From Bryobacterales bacterium (GTDB taxonomy: Bacteria > Acidobacteriota > Terriglobia > Bryobacterales > Bryobacteraceae): a stretch of 5,692 bases of DNA. Where the stretch lies: assembly GCA_003164075.1 (NCBI GenBank), contig PLRZ01000318.1, positions 1 through 5,692 on the forward strand, read 5' to 3'. A program made the translations under genes and the position numbers. The stretch's first letter is position 1; each line of letters begins with the position of its first letter. Below are positions 1 through 5,603 of this stretch, piece by piece. The notes beneath the pieces are model-generated. The model was not told the origin of the DNA. It saw nothing but the letters and a program-made list of their open reading frames with translations, and searched no databases.

Positions 1-359
1 CGCGTGGCGGGGACGCCGTAGACGCGGATTCCCGTGGGAAGGCGGTCGATGTTGACCAGTTCCTGCTCGGTGATCAGGATTCCGCCGGGTTTCAACTGCG
101 GGGCGAAGCGGGCGTAGGCTTCCTGCGACATCACCACCAGAATGTCGGGCTGGGTCACATAAGGATAGAGAATCGGCTCGGTGGAGAGGATCACCTGCGC
201 GCTCGACGATCCGCCGCGGGCTTCCGGCCCGAAAGCCTGCGTCATGGTGGCGTAGCCGCCTTCGAAAATGGCGGCGGCCTTGCCGATGACGGCGGCGGCG
301 AGGATCACGCCCTGGCCGCCGAAGCCGGCAATTCGAATTTCACTTAGCAATCGCTGCAC
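1..359 (-). CDS. korC: 2-oxoacid:ferredoxin oxidoreductase, gamma subunit (partial, C-terminus missing)
   Basis: This is the gamma subunit of a 2-oxoacid:ferredoxin oxidoreductase, the domain that in this family helps bind coenzyme A and holds the complex together. The window ends inside the gene: 119 codons are present, against roughly 180-190 residues in the family. The N-terminal part carries the glycine-rich signature EIRIAGFGGQGV (residues 7-18), then FGPEARGGSSSAQV and VMSQEAYARF, all typical of gamma subunits. No ATG in this frame precedes the conserved core. I chose GTG at 359-357 because a GGAGG sits 4 bases upstream. A TTG at 350-348 is possible but has a 13-base spacing. With the GTG start the gene overlaps the end of korB by 16 bases, so translation is probably coupled. 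The family call is firm; the start is less so. Confidence 0.9.
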   Translation of the reverse strand, partial: MQRLLSEIRIAGFGGQGVILAAAVIGKAAAIFEGGYATMTQAFGPEARGGSSSAQVILSTEPILYPYVTQPDILVVMSQEAYARFAPQLKPGGILITEQELVNIDRLPTGIRVYGVPAT

Positions 360-1243
360 ATAACCTCCGGTTCCGCGTAACGGTCGCCCAACGACGCGGT
401 CATCTGCGCTTTCAGCAACTCGAAGTAGTCGGGGCGGTCGCGGTCCACAAATTTCCCCACTAGAATCTCGCCGGCTTTGGTGAGGGCGGCATCTGCGGTG
501 GATGCGCCGTGACGAATTTTGCTGACCTGTTTGTAGAACTTCATGGCGTCGAGCCCATCGCCCATCTTATTGCGGCGCTGATAGAGCGTGGGACAGGGAG
601 AAAGCACTTCGATGAAGCAGAAGCCCTTCTTATTGAGGATCTCGCCCATGGAGCGGGCCAGTTGCTTGACGTGGTACGTGGTCCAGCGCGCCACGTAGGC
701 GGCGCCGGCCGCTTCGGCGAGTTGCACCAGGTTAAAGGCTGGCTCGAACACACCGTAGGGCGAAGTGGCGCTGATGGTTTGGGCGGGGGTGCTGGGCCCG
801 GTCTGGCCGCCGGTCATGGCATAGGTGAGGTTGTTGACGCAGATCACCTTCAAGTCCATATTGCGGCGGGCGGCGTGAATGAAATGGTTGCCGCCGATGG
901 CGAACAGGTCGCCATCGCCGGAGTAGACCACCACTTGCAGCTCGGGATTGGAGAGCTTCAGGCCAGTGGCGAACGGAATCGCGCGGCCGTGCGTAGTGTG
1001 GAACGAATCGAGATTGGCGTAGCCTGCCACGCGGCCGGTGCAGCCGATGCCGGAGACGATCGCGACCTTGTCGAGATTGGCCTTCGATTCCTCCAGCGCG
1101 CGCGTAAAGCAGTTGACCGTAGTACCGATGCCGCAGCCCGGGCACCAGATGTGCGGCATGCGGTCCATGCGGAGGAAGGGCTCGACGGGGTTATGCGCGC
1201 CGGCCGGAATTTCGCAGGGGATTTCGAGTGTGCTGGCGTTCAT
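344..1243 (-). CDS. korB: 2-oxoacid:ferredoxin oxidoreductase, beta subunit (thiamine-diphosphate binding)
   Basis: The 299-residue beta subunit binds thiamine diphosphate (TPP) and the internal 4Fe-4S cluster of the oxidoreductase. The cofactor motif runs from SGDGD (108-112) through IGGNH (116-120) to NNLTYAMTGGQTGP (137-150). Four cysteines fit the cluster ligands of stand-alone beta subunits: C34 and C37 in HIWCPGCG, C68 in GIGCTGR and C217 in LSPCPTL. Their spacing (3, 31, 180) closely resembles that of characterised archaeal enzymes. The start ATG at 1243 overlaps the korA stop as ATGA and has a strong GGAGG 7 bases upstream. The residues before the CPGCG motif (NPVEPFLRMDRMP) also look family-like. 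The protein ends in MCSDC, an extra CxxC tail lying in the overlap with korC. The subunit assignment is secure; 2-oxoglutarate as substrate is inferred from overall style. Confidence 0.95.
   Translation of the reverse strand: MNASTLEIPCEIPAGAHNPVEPFLRMDRMPHIWCPGCGIGTTVNCFTRALEESKANLDKVAIVSGIGCTGRVAGYANLDSFHTTHGRAIPFATGLKLSNPELQVVVYSGDGDLFAIGGNHFIHAARRNMDLKVICVNNLTYAMTGGQTGPSTPAQTISATSPYGVFEPAFNLVQLAEAAGAAYVARWTTYHVKQLARSMGEILNKKGFCFIEVLSPCPTLYQRRNKMGDGLDAMKFYKQVSKIRHGASTADAALTKAGEILVGKFVDRDRPDYFELLKAQMTASLGDRYAEPEVMCSDC
364..368 (-). promoter_or_regulatory. Ribosome binding site of korC (GGAGG)
   Basis: A GGAGG on the minus strand lies inside the last codons of korB. It is 4 bases from the GTG at 359 and 13 bases from the TTG at 350. 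Neither spacing is ideal, so the site supports a korC start here without fully settling which codon is used. GTG is preferred. Confidence 0.6.
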
Positions 1244-2397
1244 CGGGCTGCCTCCACAATGGCATTCAGAATCACTTCAGGGTTATGCACGCTGCCGCCG
1301 GCGTGGCTGACCGGCACCACTTTGGCTTTGCCTTCGGCGGCGCGGGCCACTTCGTGCACCATCTGGCCCAGGTTGAGCTCAGGCACCACGAAAGCCTTCA
1401 CGCGGCCGGCCAGCTCGCGGATATGCGGGTCGGGGAACGGCCAGGCGGAAATGAGGCGGAACTTGCCGGCGCGGATGCCGCGGGCGCGCGCCAGTTGCAG
1501 GGCACGCTGGGCCACGCGCGACGTGATGCCGTAGGAGACCACTACCACTTCGGCATCGTCGAGGTTCTCGGTTTCGAAAATGGCGCGGGGACCGGAAATC
1601 GGCTTCAGTTTGTCTATGAGGCGGCGAATGGAGCGGTCCTGCGTTTCGACATTCATGCTGGGATAGCCGCGCTCGTCGTGGGTGAGGCCGGTGACGTGGA
1701 AGCGGTAGCCGTCGCCGGCGCGCACCATGTCGGGGACCTGGTCGGCCCGCGGCTGAAAGAGGCGGAATTCGGACGGCGGAAGCTTGGTGAAGCGGCGGGG
1801 CGTGATGGCCAGCTTATCGGCCTCGGGTATGACCACCTTCTCGGTCATATGGCCGACGCACTCATCGAGCATCATCATGACGGGGACGCGGAACTCTTCG
1901 GAAAGATTGAAGGCGGTGATGGTGAGGTCGAAGCACTCCTGGGGCGAATTAGGGCACAGGGCGATGATGCCGTAATCGCCATGCGAGCCCCACTTGGCCT
2001 GCATCATGTCGGCCTGGGCCGGCAGGGTGGGTAGCCCGGTAGACGGGCCGCCGCGCTGCACGTTGACGAAAACGCACGGGGTTTCGGTCATGGCGGCGTA
2101 GCCGATGTGCTCCATCATGAGGGAGAATCCGGGGCCGGATGTGACCGTGAAAGCCTTGGCGCCGCCCCAAACCGCGCCTTGGATGGTAATGGAGGCGGCC
2201 AGTTCGTCTTCCATCTGAATGAAGATGCCGCCGACGGTGGGGATGCGCTGCGCGAAGCGTTCGACGACCTCTGTAGAGGGTGTAATCGGGTATCCTGCGC
2301 TAAATCGCGCACCGGCTGCGAGAGTTCCCTCACAGCAGGCGTGGTCACCGTCGAGAAAATGGACACCGGTAAGTACCCCTTTTGGGTCAGCGTGCAT
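1240..2397 (-). CDS. korA: 2-oxoacid:ferredoxin oxidoreductase, alpha subunit
   Basis: The alpha subunit carries the pyrimidine-binding domain that completes the TPP site and contacts the 2-oxoacid. With the start chosen here it is 385 residues, close to family length. Visible motifs are GYPITPSTE (35-43), which includes the YPITP substrate-site signature; QMEDELAAS (61-69), with the glutamate region facing TPP; TSGPGFSLM (86-94); VQRGGPSTGLPT (113-124); and GLTHDERGYPS (237-247). The C-terminal domain II spans about 280-350 and includes VPELNLGQMVHEVARA (338-353). I chose ATG 2397 because a GGAG lies 6 bases upstream and VLTGVHFLDGDHACCEG then sits near the N-terminus. The upstream ATG at 2439 would run 53 bases into the ferredoxin gene and adds no recognisable sequence. 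The gene overlaps korD by 11 bases and korB by 4. Related isovalerate or pyruvate enzymes cannot be fully excluded. Confidence 0.93.
   Translation of the reverse strand: MHADPKGVLTGVHFLDGDHACCEGTLAAGARFSAGYPITPSTEVVERFAQRIPTVGGIFIQMEDELAASITIQGAVWGGAKAFTVTSGPGFSLMMEHIGYAAMTETPCVFVNVQRGGPSTGLPTLPAQADMMQAKWGSHGDYGIIALCPNSPQECFDLTITAFNLSEEFRVPVMMMLDECVGHMTEKVVIPEADKLAITPRRFTKLPPSEFRLFQPRADQVPDMVRAGDGYRFHVTGLTHDERGYPSMNVETQDRSIRRLIDKLKPISGPRAIFETENLDDAEVVVVSYGITSRVAQRALQLARARGIRAGKFRLISAWPFPDPHIRELAGRVKAFVVPELNLGQMVHEVARAAEGKAKVVPVSHAGGSVHNPEVILNAIVEAAR
1251..1255 (-). promoter_or_regulatory. Ribosome binding site of korB (GGAGG)
   Basis: A perfect GGAGG on the minus strand lies 7 bases before the korB ATG, inside the last codons of korA. 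It fixes the korB start and means korB can recruit ribosomes itself as well as through the ATGA overlap. Confidence 0.8.
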
Positions 2398-2605
2398 TGC
2401 GAGCTCCAAAGATAGCGAAGTCGGGACAGTACATGCCACAGAGGTCGCAACCGCTGCATTTCTCGGCAGCTACGACATGAGGCGGGTGGTAACCCTTGGA
2501 ATTGAAAGCGGATGAAAGAGCCAGGACGTGGGTGGGGCAAAATTCGACACAGAATCCACACCCTTTACAACGCTCTACGGTAACGGCGACAAAGCCCTTG
2601 GCCAT
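2387..2605 (-). CDS. korD: Ferredoxin-type delta subunit with two 4Fe-4S clusters
   Basis: A 72-residue bacterial-type 2[4Fe-4S] ferredoxin, the electron-transferring delta subunit of the oxidoreductase. It would carry electrons from the buried cluster in KorB to an external ferredoxin. Two classic CxxCxxCxxxCP motifs are visible: C13, C16, C19, C23 (CKGCGFCVEFCP) and C50, C53, C56, C60 (CSGCDLCGMYCP). All eight ligands are intact. ATG 2605 has a GGAGG 7 bases upstream. The stop codon lies inside the start of korA (11-base overlap), so this is probably the first gene of the kor unit and is coupled to korA. Hand-counted GC near it (about 54% over 2401-2580) is below that of korB (about 62%). 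Taken alone it could be any small ferredoxin; the context makes the subunit role likely. Confidence 0.93.
   Translation of the reverse strand: MAKGFVAVTVERCKGCGFCVEFCPTHVLALSSAFNSKGYHPPHVVAAEKCSGCDLCGMYCPDFAIFGARNAR
2404..2407 (-). promoter_or_regulatory. Ribosome binding site of korA (GGAG), deciding the start
   Basis: A GGAG on the minus strand, 6 bases before the ATG at 2397, lies inside the last codons of the ferredoxin gene. It supports the shorter 385-residue alpha subunit over the 399-residue reading from 2439. Confidence 0.65.
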
Positions 2606-2612
2606 TGAGTGC

Positions 2613-2617
2613 CCTCC
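2613..2617 (-). promoter_or_regulatory. Ribosome binding site of korD (GGAGG)
   Basis: A perfect GGAGG on the minus strand, 7 bases before the korD ATG. It is strong and well placed, as expected for the first gene of a translation unit. Confidence 0.8.
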
Positions 2618-2652
2618 AGAAAGTATTCAAGGTTGCACTTGCACGCCTGGGG

Positions 2653-2671
2653 CCGAATAGGAGCATTCCGG
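2653..2671. repeat. Small imperfect inverted repeat
   Basis: CCGAAT (2653-2658) and ATTCCGG (2665-2671) can pair around a 6-base loop, with one bulged base. There is no run of T on either side, so it does not look like an intrinsic terminator. It could be chance or a weak protein-binding site. Confidence 0.25.
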
Positions 2672-2691
2672 TCTGAAATTGCTAGTACAAG

Positions 2692-3027
2692 CTAAGCAGC
2701 GGGTTTAATCAGCTTGGACACCTGCTCTTCGAGGCGGAGGATGCGGGTTTCCAGGTCGAAGTTACGATCTGTCGATAGGTGCTGTGCGCGCGTCACTTGG
2801 CTCATCAACGAACCAAGCTCGACCATGGCTTTCGAGAGAGGCTGAACATTCAACAGGGCGTTGGCCATGAAGTCCAGGCGCTGGTCGGTGGTATCGAAAC
2901 GGCGGATGACCTCCGACCGCATTTCAAGGATGTAGCGGGATAAGTGTTCTTCGGCAGCATTCAGGCGGTCATTGGTCGCGTCCAAACGCTCAGCAATCCA
3001 AGCCTTGTCTTCCTCTGTCAGCGCCAT
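2692..3027 (-). CDS. Small helical coiled-coil protein of unknown function
   Basis: I do not recognise a named family for this 111-residue protein. It has no signal peptide, membrane segment, cysteine or catalytic motif, and is rich in D, E, R, L and Q with heptad-like spacing, so a cytoplasmic coiled coil is likely. An internal near-repeat is visible: ERLDATNDRL (13-22) and RRFDTTDQRL (42-51), 29 residues apart, close to four heptads. A second helical stretch covers about 88-107 (DRNFDLETRILRLEEQVSKL). ATG 3027 is supported by GAGGAAGG 9 bases upstream. It starts 33 bases after the OPT gene stop and ends 86 bases before korD, so it probably shares a transcript with the OPT gene. Local GC (about 56% over 2701-3000) is lower than in korB. 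It could be a scaffold or regulator, but nothing in the sequence shows this. Confidence 0.75.
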   Translation of the reverse strand: MALTEEDKAWIAERLDATNDRLNAAEEHLSRYILEMRSEVIRRFDTTDQRLDFMANALLNVQPLSKAMVELGSLMSQVTRAQHLSTDRNFDLETRILRLEEQVSKLIKPAA

Positions 3028-3036
3028 GTTAGCCAG

Positions 3037-3044
3037 CCTTCCTC
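3037..3044 (-). promoter_or_regulatory. Ribosome binding site of the coiled-coil gene (GAGGAAGG)
   Basis: A purine-rich GAGGAAGG on the minus strand ends 9 bases before the ATG at 3027. It is good evidence that the small unassigned gene is translated. Confidence 0.65.
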
Positions 3045-3060
3045 ACTACTACTAAACCTA

Positions 3061-5127
3061 TCACATGATAGCCGCTGGCGGCGCCGGTTCATTGGGGTCG
3101 CCGGCGTTGGCCAGGGGGACGCGAATCAGAGTGTAGGCGATCAGCGCCATCACCACCATGCCCGCCACATACGACGGCTCCCAATGCCCCAGGAAGCCCC
3201 TTTCGGGATCGAAAGCGGCCGGCATCTTGCCATATTTGTAGTTGAACCAGCCGACCACCAGGCCGGCCAGGGCCTCGCCGGCGATCAGGCCGGAAGCCAC
3301 CAGCACGCCCACGTTTTCCACACGAGCCGTCTGCGGTCCATTGCACTTGGCGCGCTTGCGCAGAACGTCGGTGATCCAGCGGATCACGCCTCCCACGAAA
3401 ATGGCCGACGTAATCGAGATCGGCAGGTACATCCCGATGGCCACCAGCATGGGACTCCGCACTTTGAACATGATCATGGCCAAGCCCATGAGAATGCCGG
3501 TGATGACCAGCGGCCAAGCCATGTCGCCGCCCACGATACCCTGCGCCAGGGAGGCCATGAGTCCGGCCTGCGGCGCCGAGAGTTCGCGATCGCCAAAGCC
3601 GGTGCCGCCCTTGTGAATATTGCCCAGGTGCAGCCATAGCAGCGGGAAATACATCACACAACTGGCCACCACCACGGCGATCAGTTCGACAATCTGAATG
3701 GACCGCGGCGTGCCGCCCAGTATGTACCCCACCTTGAAATCCTGTAGCAGTTCGCCCGCCACCGCCGAGGAAACGCACACCACCGCAGCCACTGCCAGCA
3801 CCGCCACCACGCCGCCGGTCCCCGACACGCCCAGCACAACCATGAGCAATGCGGCGATCACCAGGGTGGAAAGTGTCAGGCCGGAAATGGGATTGTTGGA
3901 GGAGCCGATCACACCCACCAGGTATCCCGAGACGGTGGCGAAGAAGAAGCCTACGATCAGCATCACCAGCGCCGCCGCGATGGCGCCGCCGATCATGTTG
4001 GTCATATAGATGTAGAGCACGCACATCAGCAGAAAGGTGACGCCGATCAGCGCGAACACCGTCTTCGAACTCATGTAGCGCTCCGTGCGCCTCACCGATT
4101 CCATGGCCGGCGCGCTACCGCGCAGTTCCGAGAAGGCTTTGGCCAGACCGGCTATCAGGTTCTTGCGCATGCGGAACAGGGTGTAGCAGGTGCCCACCAT
4201 CATGCTGCCCACCGCGATGGGGCGGACGATGAAACGCCAGACGCTATTGGCCAGGCCGAGCCAGTTCTGGTCGGTGGGATTTGCCGGCAGGAAGCCCTGC
4301 AATTGCGGTCCGAGAAAATAGATCAGCAGCGGGATGAGCAGGCCCCACGCAATGACGCTTCCGGAAAAATTGAGAGCGGCCAATTCCGGTCCGATAATGT
4401 ACCCCACCCCCAGGAAGGCCGGGCTGACCGTAGGGGCGGCGACCGTGGAAGTGCCGCCCGTGGTCAGAAAATTCCGGGAGCCAAGCGCGCCCAGGCGCAG
4501 GGTGGTTTTGCCGAGTCTCCCCACCTGGAAGAAGAAGTCGCGATCGGGCGCGAATAAGCTGAACTGCCCACCGAGAAATACGGCTACCCCGAACCCGATG
4601 TTGTAAAAGAGGTACTTGGCGGCCTTCGCGCCGGCGCGCCCCGCCTTGTGGATCTCCGAGGCGGCCACCGATTCGGGGAAAGGCAGTTCGGGATCTTCCA
4701 CCATTACGCGCCGGATCAGCGAAACGAACAGCACGCCGAGCACCGAGCCTACCAGCATCAGCGCGGTGGACTTCCAATAGGCCTCGGCCGAATCGAAGGA
4801 CGGCCATGCTTTGACCAAAACGAAGGCCGGCAGGGTGAAGACCGCGCCGGCAGCCACGGATTCGCCAATGGACCCGGCGGTTCGCGCGATGTTCTCTTCC
4901 AGGATGGAGCCTTTGAACACGCGCAGCACGGCCATGCCGATGACGGCCGCGGGATATGTGGCGGCAATGGTCTGGCCGGCGCGCAGCCCCAGGTAGGCAT
5001 TGGCCGCGCCCAGAACCACGCACATCACCAGGCCCAGCAGCACCGCGCGCAGGGTGAACTCCTGCATCTTCATACTCTCCGGCACAAACGGCCGGTGGCG
5101 TCGCCCTTCGTTTTGTGGAGGCGTCAT
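3061..5127 (-). CDS. OPT-family oligopeptide transporter (membrane permease)
   Basis: A 688-residue integral membrane permease of the OPT superfamily, the bacterial EMP1-like branch, expected to import small peptides or related compounds across the inner membrane by cation symport. Family-like stretches include EFTLRAVLLG (23-32), AANAYLGLRAGQTIAA (41-56), ENIARTAGSIGESVAAG (78-94), LPFPESVAASEIHKAG (148-163), GVGYIIGPELAALNFSG (240-256), GSSNNPISGLTL (408-419) and VLVASGLIAGEALAGL (608-623). About 15-16 hydrophobic segments run from residue 26 to 671, and length is normal. A charged cytoplasmic loop lies at about 320-353. ATG 5127 overlaps the yqeY stop as ATGA and lacks a strong binding site of its own, so it probably depends on coupling. 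The pre-core HRPFVPES supports this start, though M21 at 5067 has GGAGAG 7 bases upstream. The true substrate cannot be read from sequence; metal-chelate substrates are known in other OPT branches. Confidence 0.92.
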   Translation of the reverse strand: MTPPQNEGRRHRPFVPESMKMQEFTLRAVLLGLVMCVVLGAANAYLGLRAGQTIAATYPAAVIGMAVLRVFKGSILEENIARTAGSIGESVAAGAVFTLPAFVLVKAWPSFDSAEAYWKSTALMLVGSVLGVLFVSLIRRVMVEDPELPFPESVAASEIHKAGRAGAKAAKYLFYNIGFGVAVFLGGQFSLFAPDRDFFFQVGRLGKTTLRLGALGSRNFLTTGGTSTVAAPTVSPAFLGVGYIIGPELAALNFSGSVIAWGLLIPLLIYFLGPQLQGFLPANPTDQNWLGLANSVWRFIVRPIAVGSMMVGTCYTLFRMRKNLIAGLAKAFSELRGSAPAMESVRRTERYMSSKTVFALIGVTFLLMCVLYIYMTNMIGGAIAAALVMLIVGFFFATVSGYLVGVIGSSNNPISGLTLSTLVIAALLMVVLGVSGTGGVVAVLAVAAVVCVSSAVAGELLQDFKVGYILGGTPRSIQIVELIAVVVASCVMYFPLLWLHLGNIHKGGTGFGDRELSAPQAGLMASLAQGIVGGDMAWPLVITGILMGLAMIMFKVRSPMLVAIGMYLPISITSAIFVGGVIRWITDVLRKRAKCNGPQTARVENVGVLVASGLIAGEALAGLVVGWFNYKYGKMPAAFDPERGFLGHWEPSYVAGMVVMALIAYTLIRVPLANAGDPNEPAPPAAIM

Positions 5128-5570
5128 GAAAGTTTAGATCTCACTTTATCACTCAACAGCTTGCCGTCGACGGTCTTTCCCTGGAGGCGCGCCTGCGCGG
5201 CTTTCATCACCAGGCCCATTTGTTTGATGGACGTCGCACCGGTCTCGGCCAGGGCTTCAGTGACAGCGGAATCGATCTCGGTTTCGCTGGCGCCGGCCGG
5301 GAGGTAGCTTTCAATGAGCGTCTTTTCGGCCTCCTCCTTTTCCGCCTGTTCGGGACGCCCGCCCTTGCGGAACATATCGGCGGAATCGATGCGCTGCTTG
5401 ATGAGTTGCTTGAGGATCTGCATCTCCGCCGCTTCGTCCAGCGGCTTGGGTGAATCCACCTTGAGCTTCATGAGCGCGGCTTTAATCATGCGGAGAGCGC
5501 TGAGGCGCGCCTCTGCCTTGCTTTTCATGGCCGAAACCATGTCTTTTTGTATCTGGTCGATTAGGGGCAT
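5124..5570 (-). CDS. yqeY: GatB/YqeY domain protein
   Basis: A 148-residue soluble, mostly helical protein matching the stand-alone YqeY family, which is related to the C-terminal tail domain of the GatB subunit of tRNA-dependent amidotransferase. Family features are visible in order: the start LIDQIQKDMVSAMKSK (3-18), ARLSALRMIKAAL (21-33), the central QAEKEEAEKTLIESYLP (75-91), and the end MGLVMKAAQARLQGK with VDGKLLSDKVRSKL (118-147). Length is typical. A role linked to tRNA or amidotransferase function is often supposed from the GatB homology, but the exact function is not established. ATG 5570 gives the standard family N-terminus, yet no clear binding site precedes it. The stop overlaps the OPT start by 4 bases, placing both in one operon. 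The pairing with a transporter has no obvious functional reason. Confidence 0.9.
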   Translation of the reverse strand: MPLIDQIQKDMVSAMKSKAEARLSALRMIKAALMKLKVDSPKPLDEAAEMQILKQLIKQRIDSADMFRKGGRPEQAEKEEAEKTLIESYLPAGASETEIDSAVTEALAETGATSIKQMGLVMKAAQARLQGKTVDGKLLSDKVRSKLS

Positions 5571-5603
5571 ATTGTCTGCTATTCTAGAGGACTAAAACCC
5601 CAG
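5571..5603. promoter_or_regulatory. 33-base divergent intergenic region between yqeY and the aminotransferase gene
   Basis: Both outward-facing genes start at the ends of this 33-base spacer, so promoters must lie in it or inside the opposing coding starts. The near-palindromic ATTCTAGAGG (5581-5590) offers a TAGAAT on the minus strand (5586-5581) and a TATTCT on the plus strand (5580-5585), either of which could act as a -10 element. I see no good -35 match for either. If the minus-strand element were used, the yqeY transcript would have almost no leader. This is inference from short motifs. Confidence 0.35.

Larger units (their letters stand above)
2606..2691 (-). other. 86-base gap before korD: possible site of the kor promoter
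   Basis: This is the longest non-coding stretch in the window and the likeliest place for a promoter serving korDABC. It holds the korD ribosome binding site, a tandem TTGCAC pair (2633-2638 and 2639-2644) and a small imperfect inverted repeat (2653-2671). I found no convincing -35/-10 pair: TTGTAC at 2690-2685 is followed at 17 bases by a poor -10 match. No hairpin with a T-tract is present, so transcription may also read through from the upstream genes. Confidence 0.4.

Noticed and set aside
509..1534. A 341-codon open frame on the plus strand, antisense to korB and korA
   Set aside because: Its product is low-complexity, rich in A, G, H and R, and resembles no protein. It lies wholly opposite two well-supported genes and reflects high-GC codon structure.
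1228..2034. A 268-codon plus-strand open frame opposite korA
   Set aside because: The same shadow effect: no motif, unusual histidine-rich composition, and korA on the other strand is unmistakable.
2398..2439. The 14-residue N-terminal extension of korA from ATG 2439
   Set aside because: It would extend the overlap with the ferredoxin gene to 53 bases, and the residues do not look family-like. ATG 2397 has GGAG at 6 bases.
2653..2671. An intrinsic terminator between the coiled-coil gene and korD
   Set aside because: The stem is short with a bulge and no T-tract follows on either strand.
2662..2690. A possible promoter TTGTAC, 17 bases, AATGCT on the minus strand before korD
   Set aside because: Each hexamer matches only about three of six consensus positions, which is no better than chance.
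4648..5307. A 219-codon plus-strand open frame opposite the OPT and yqeY genes
   Set aside because: It crosses the ends of two real genes, has a histidine- and glutamine-rich composition and shows no recognisable domain.
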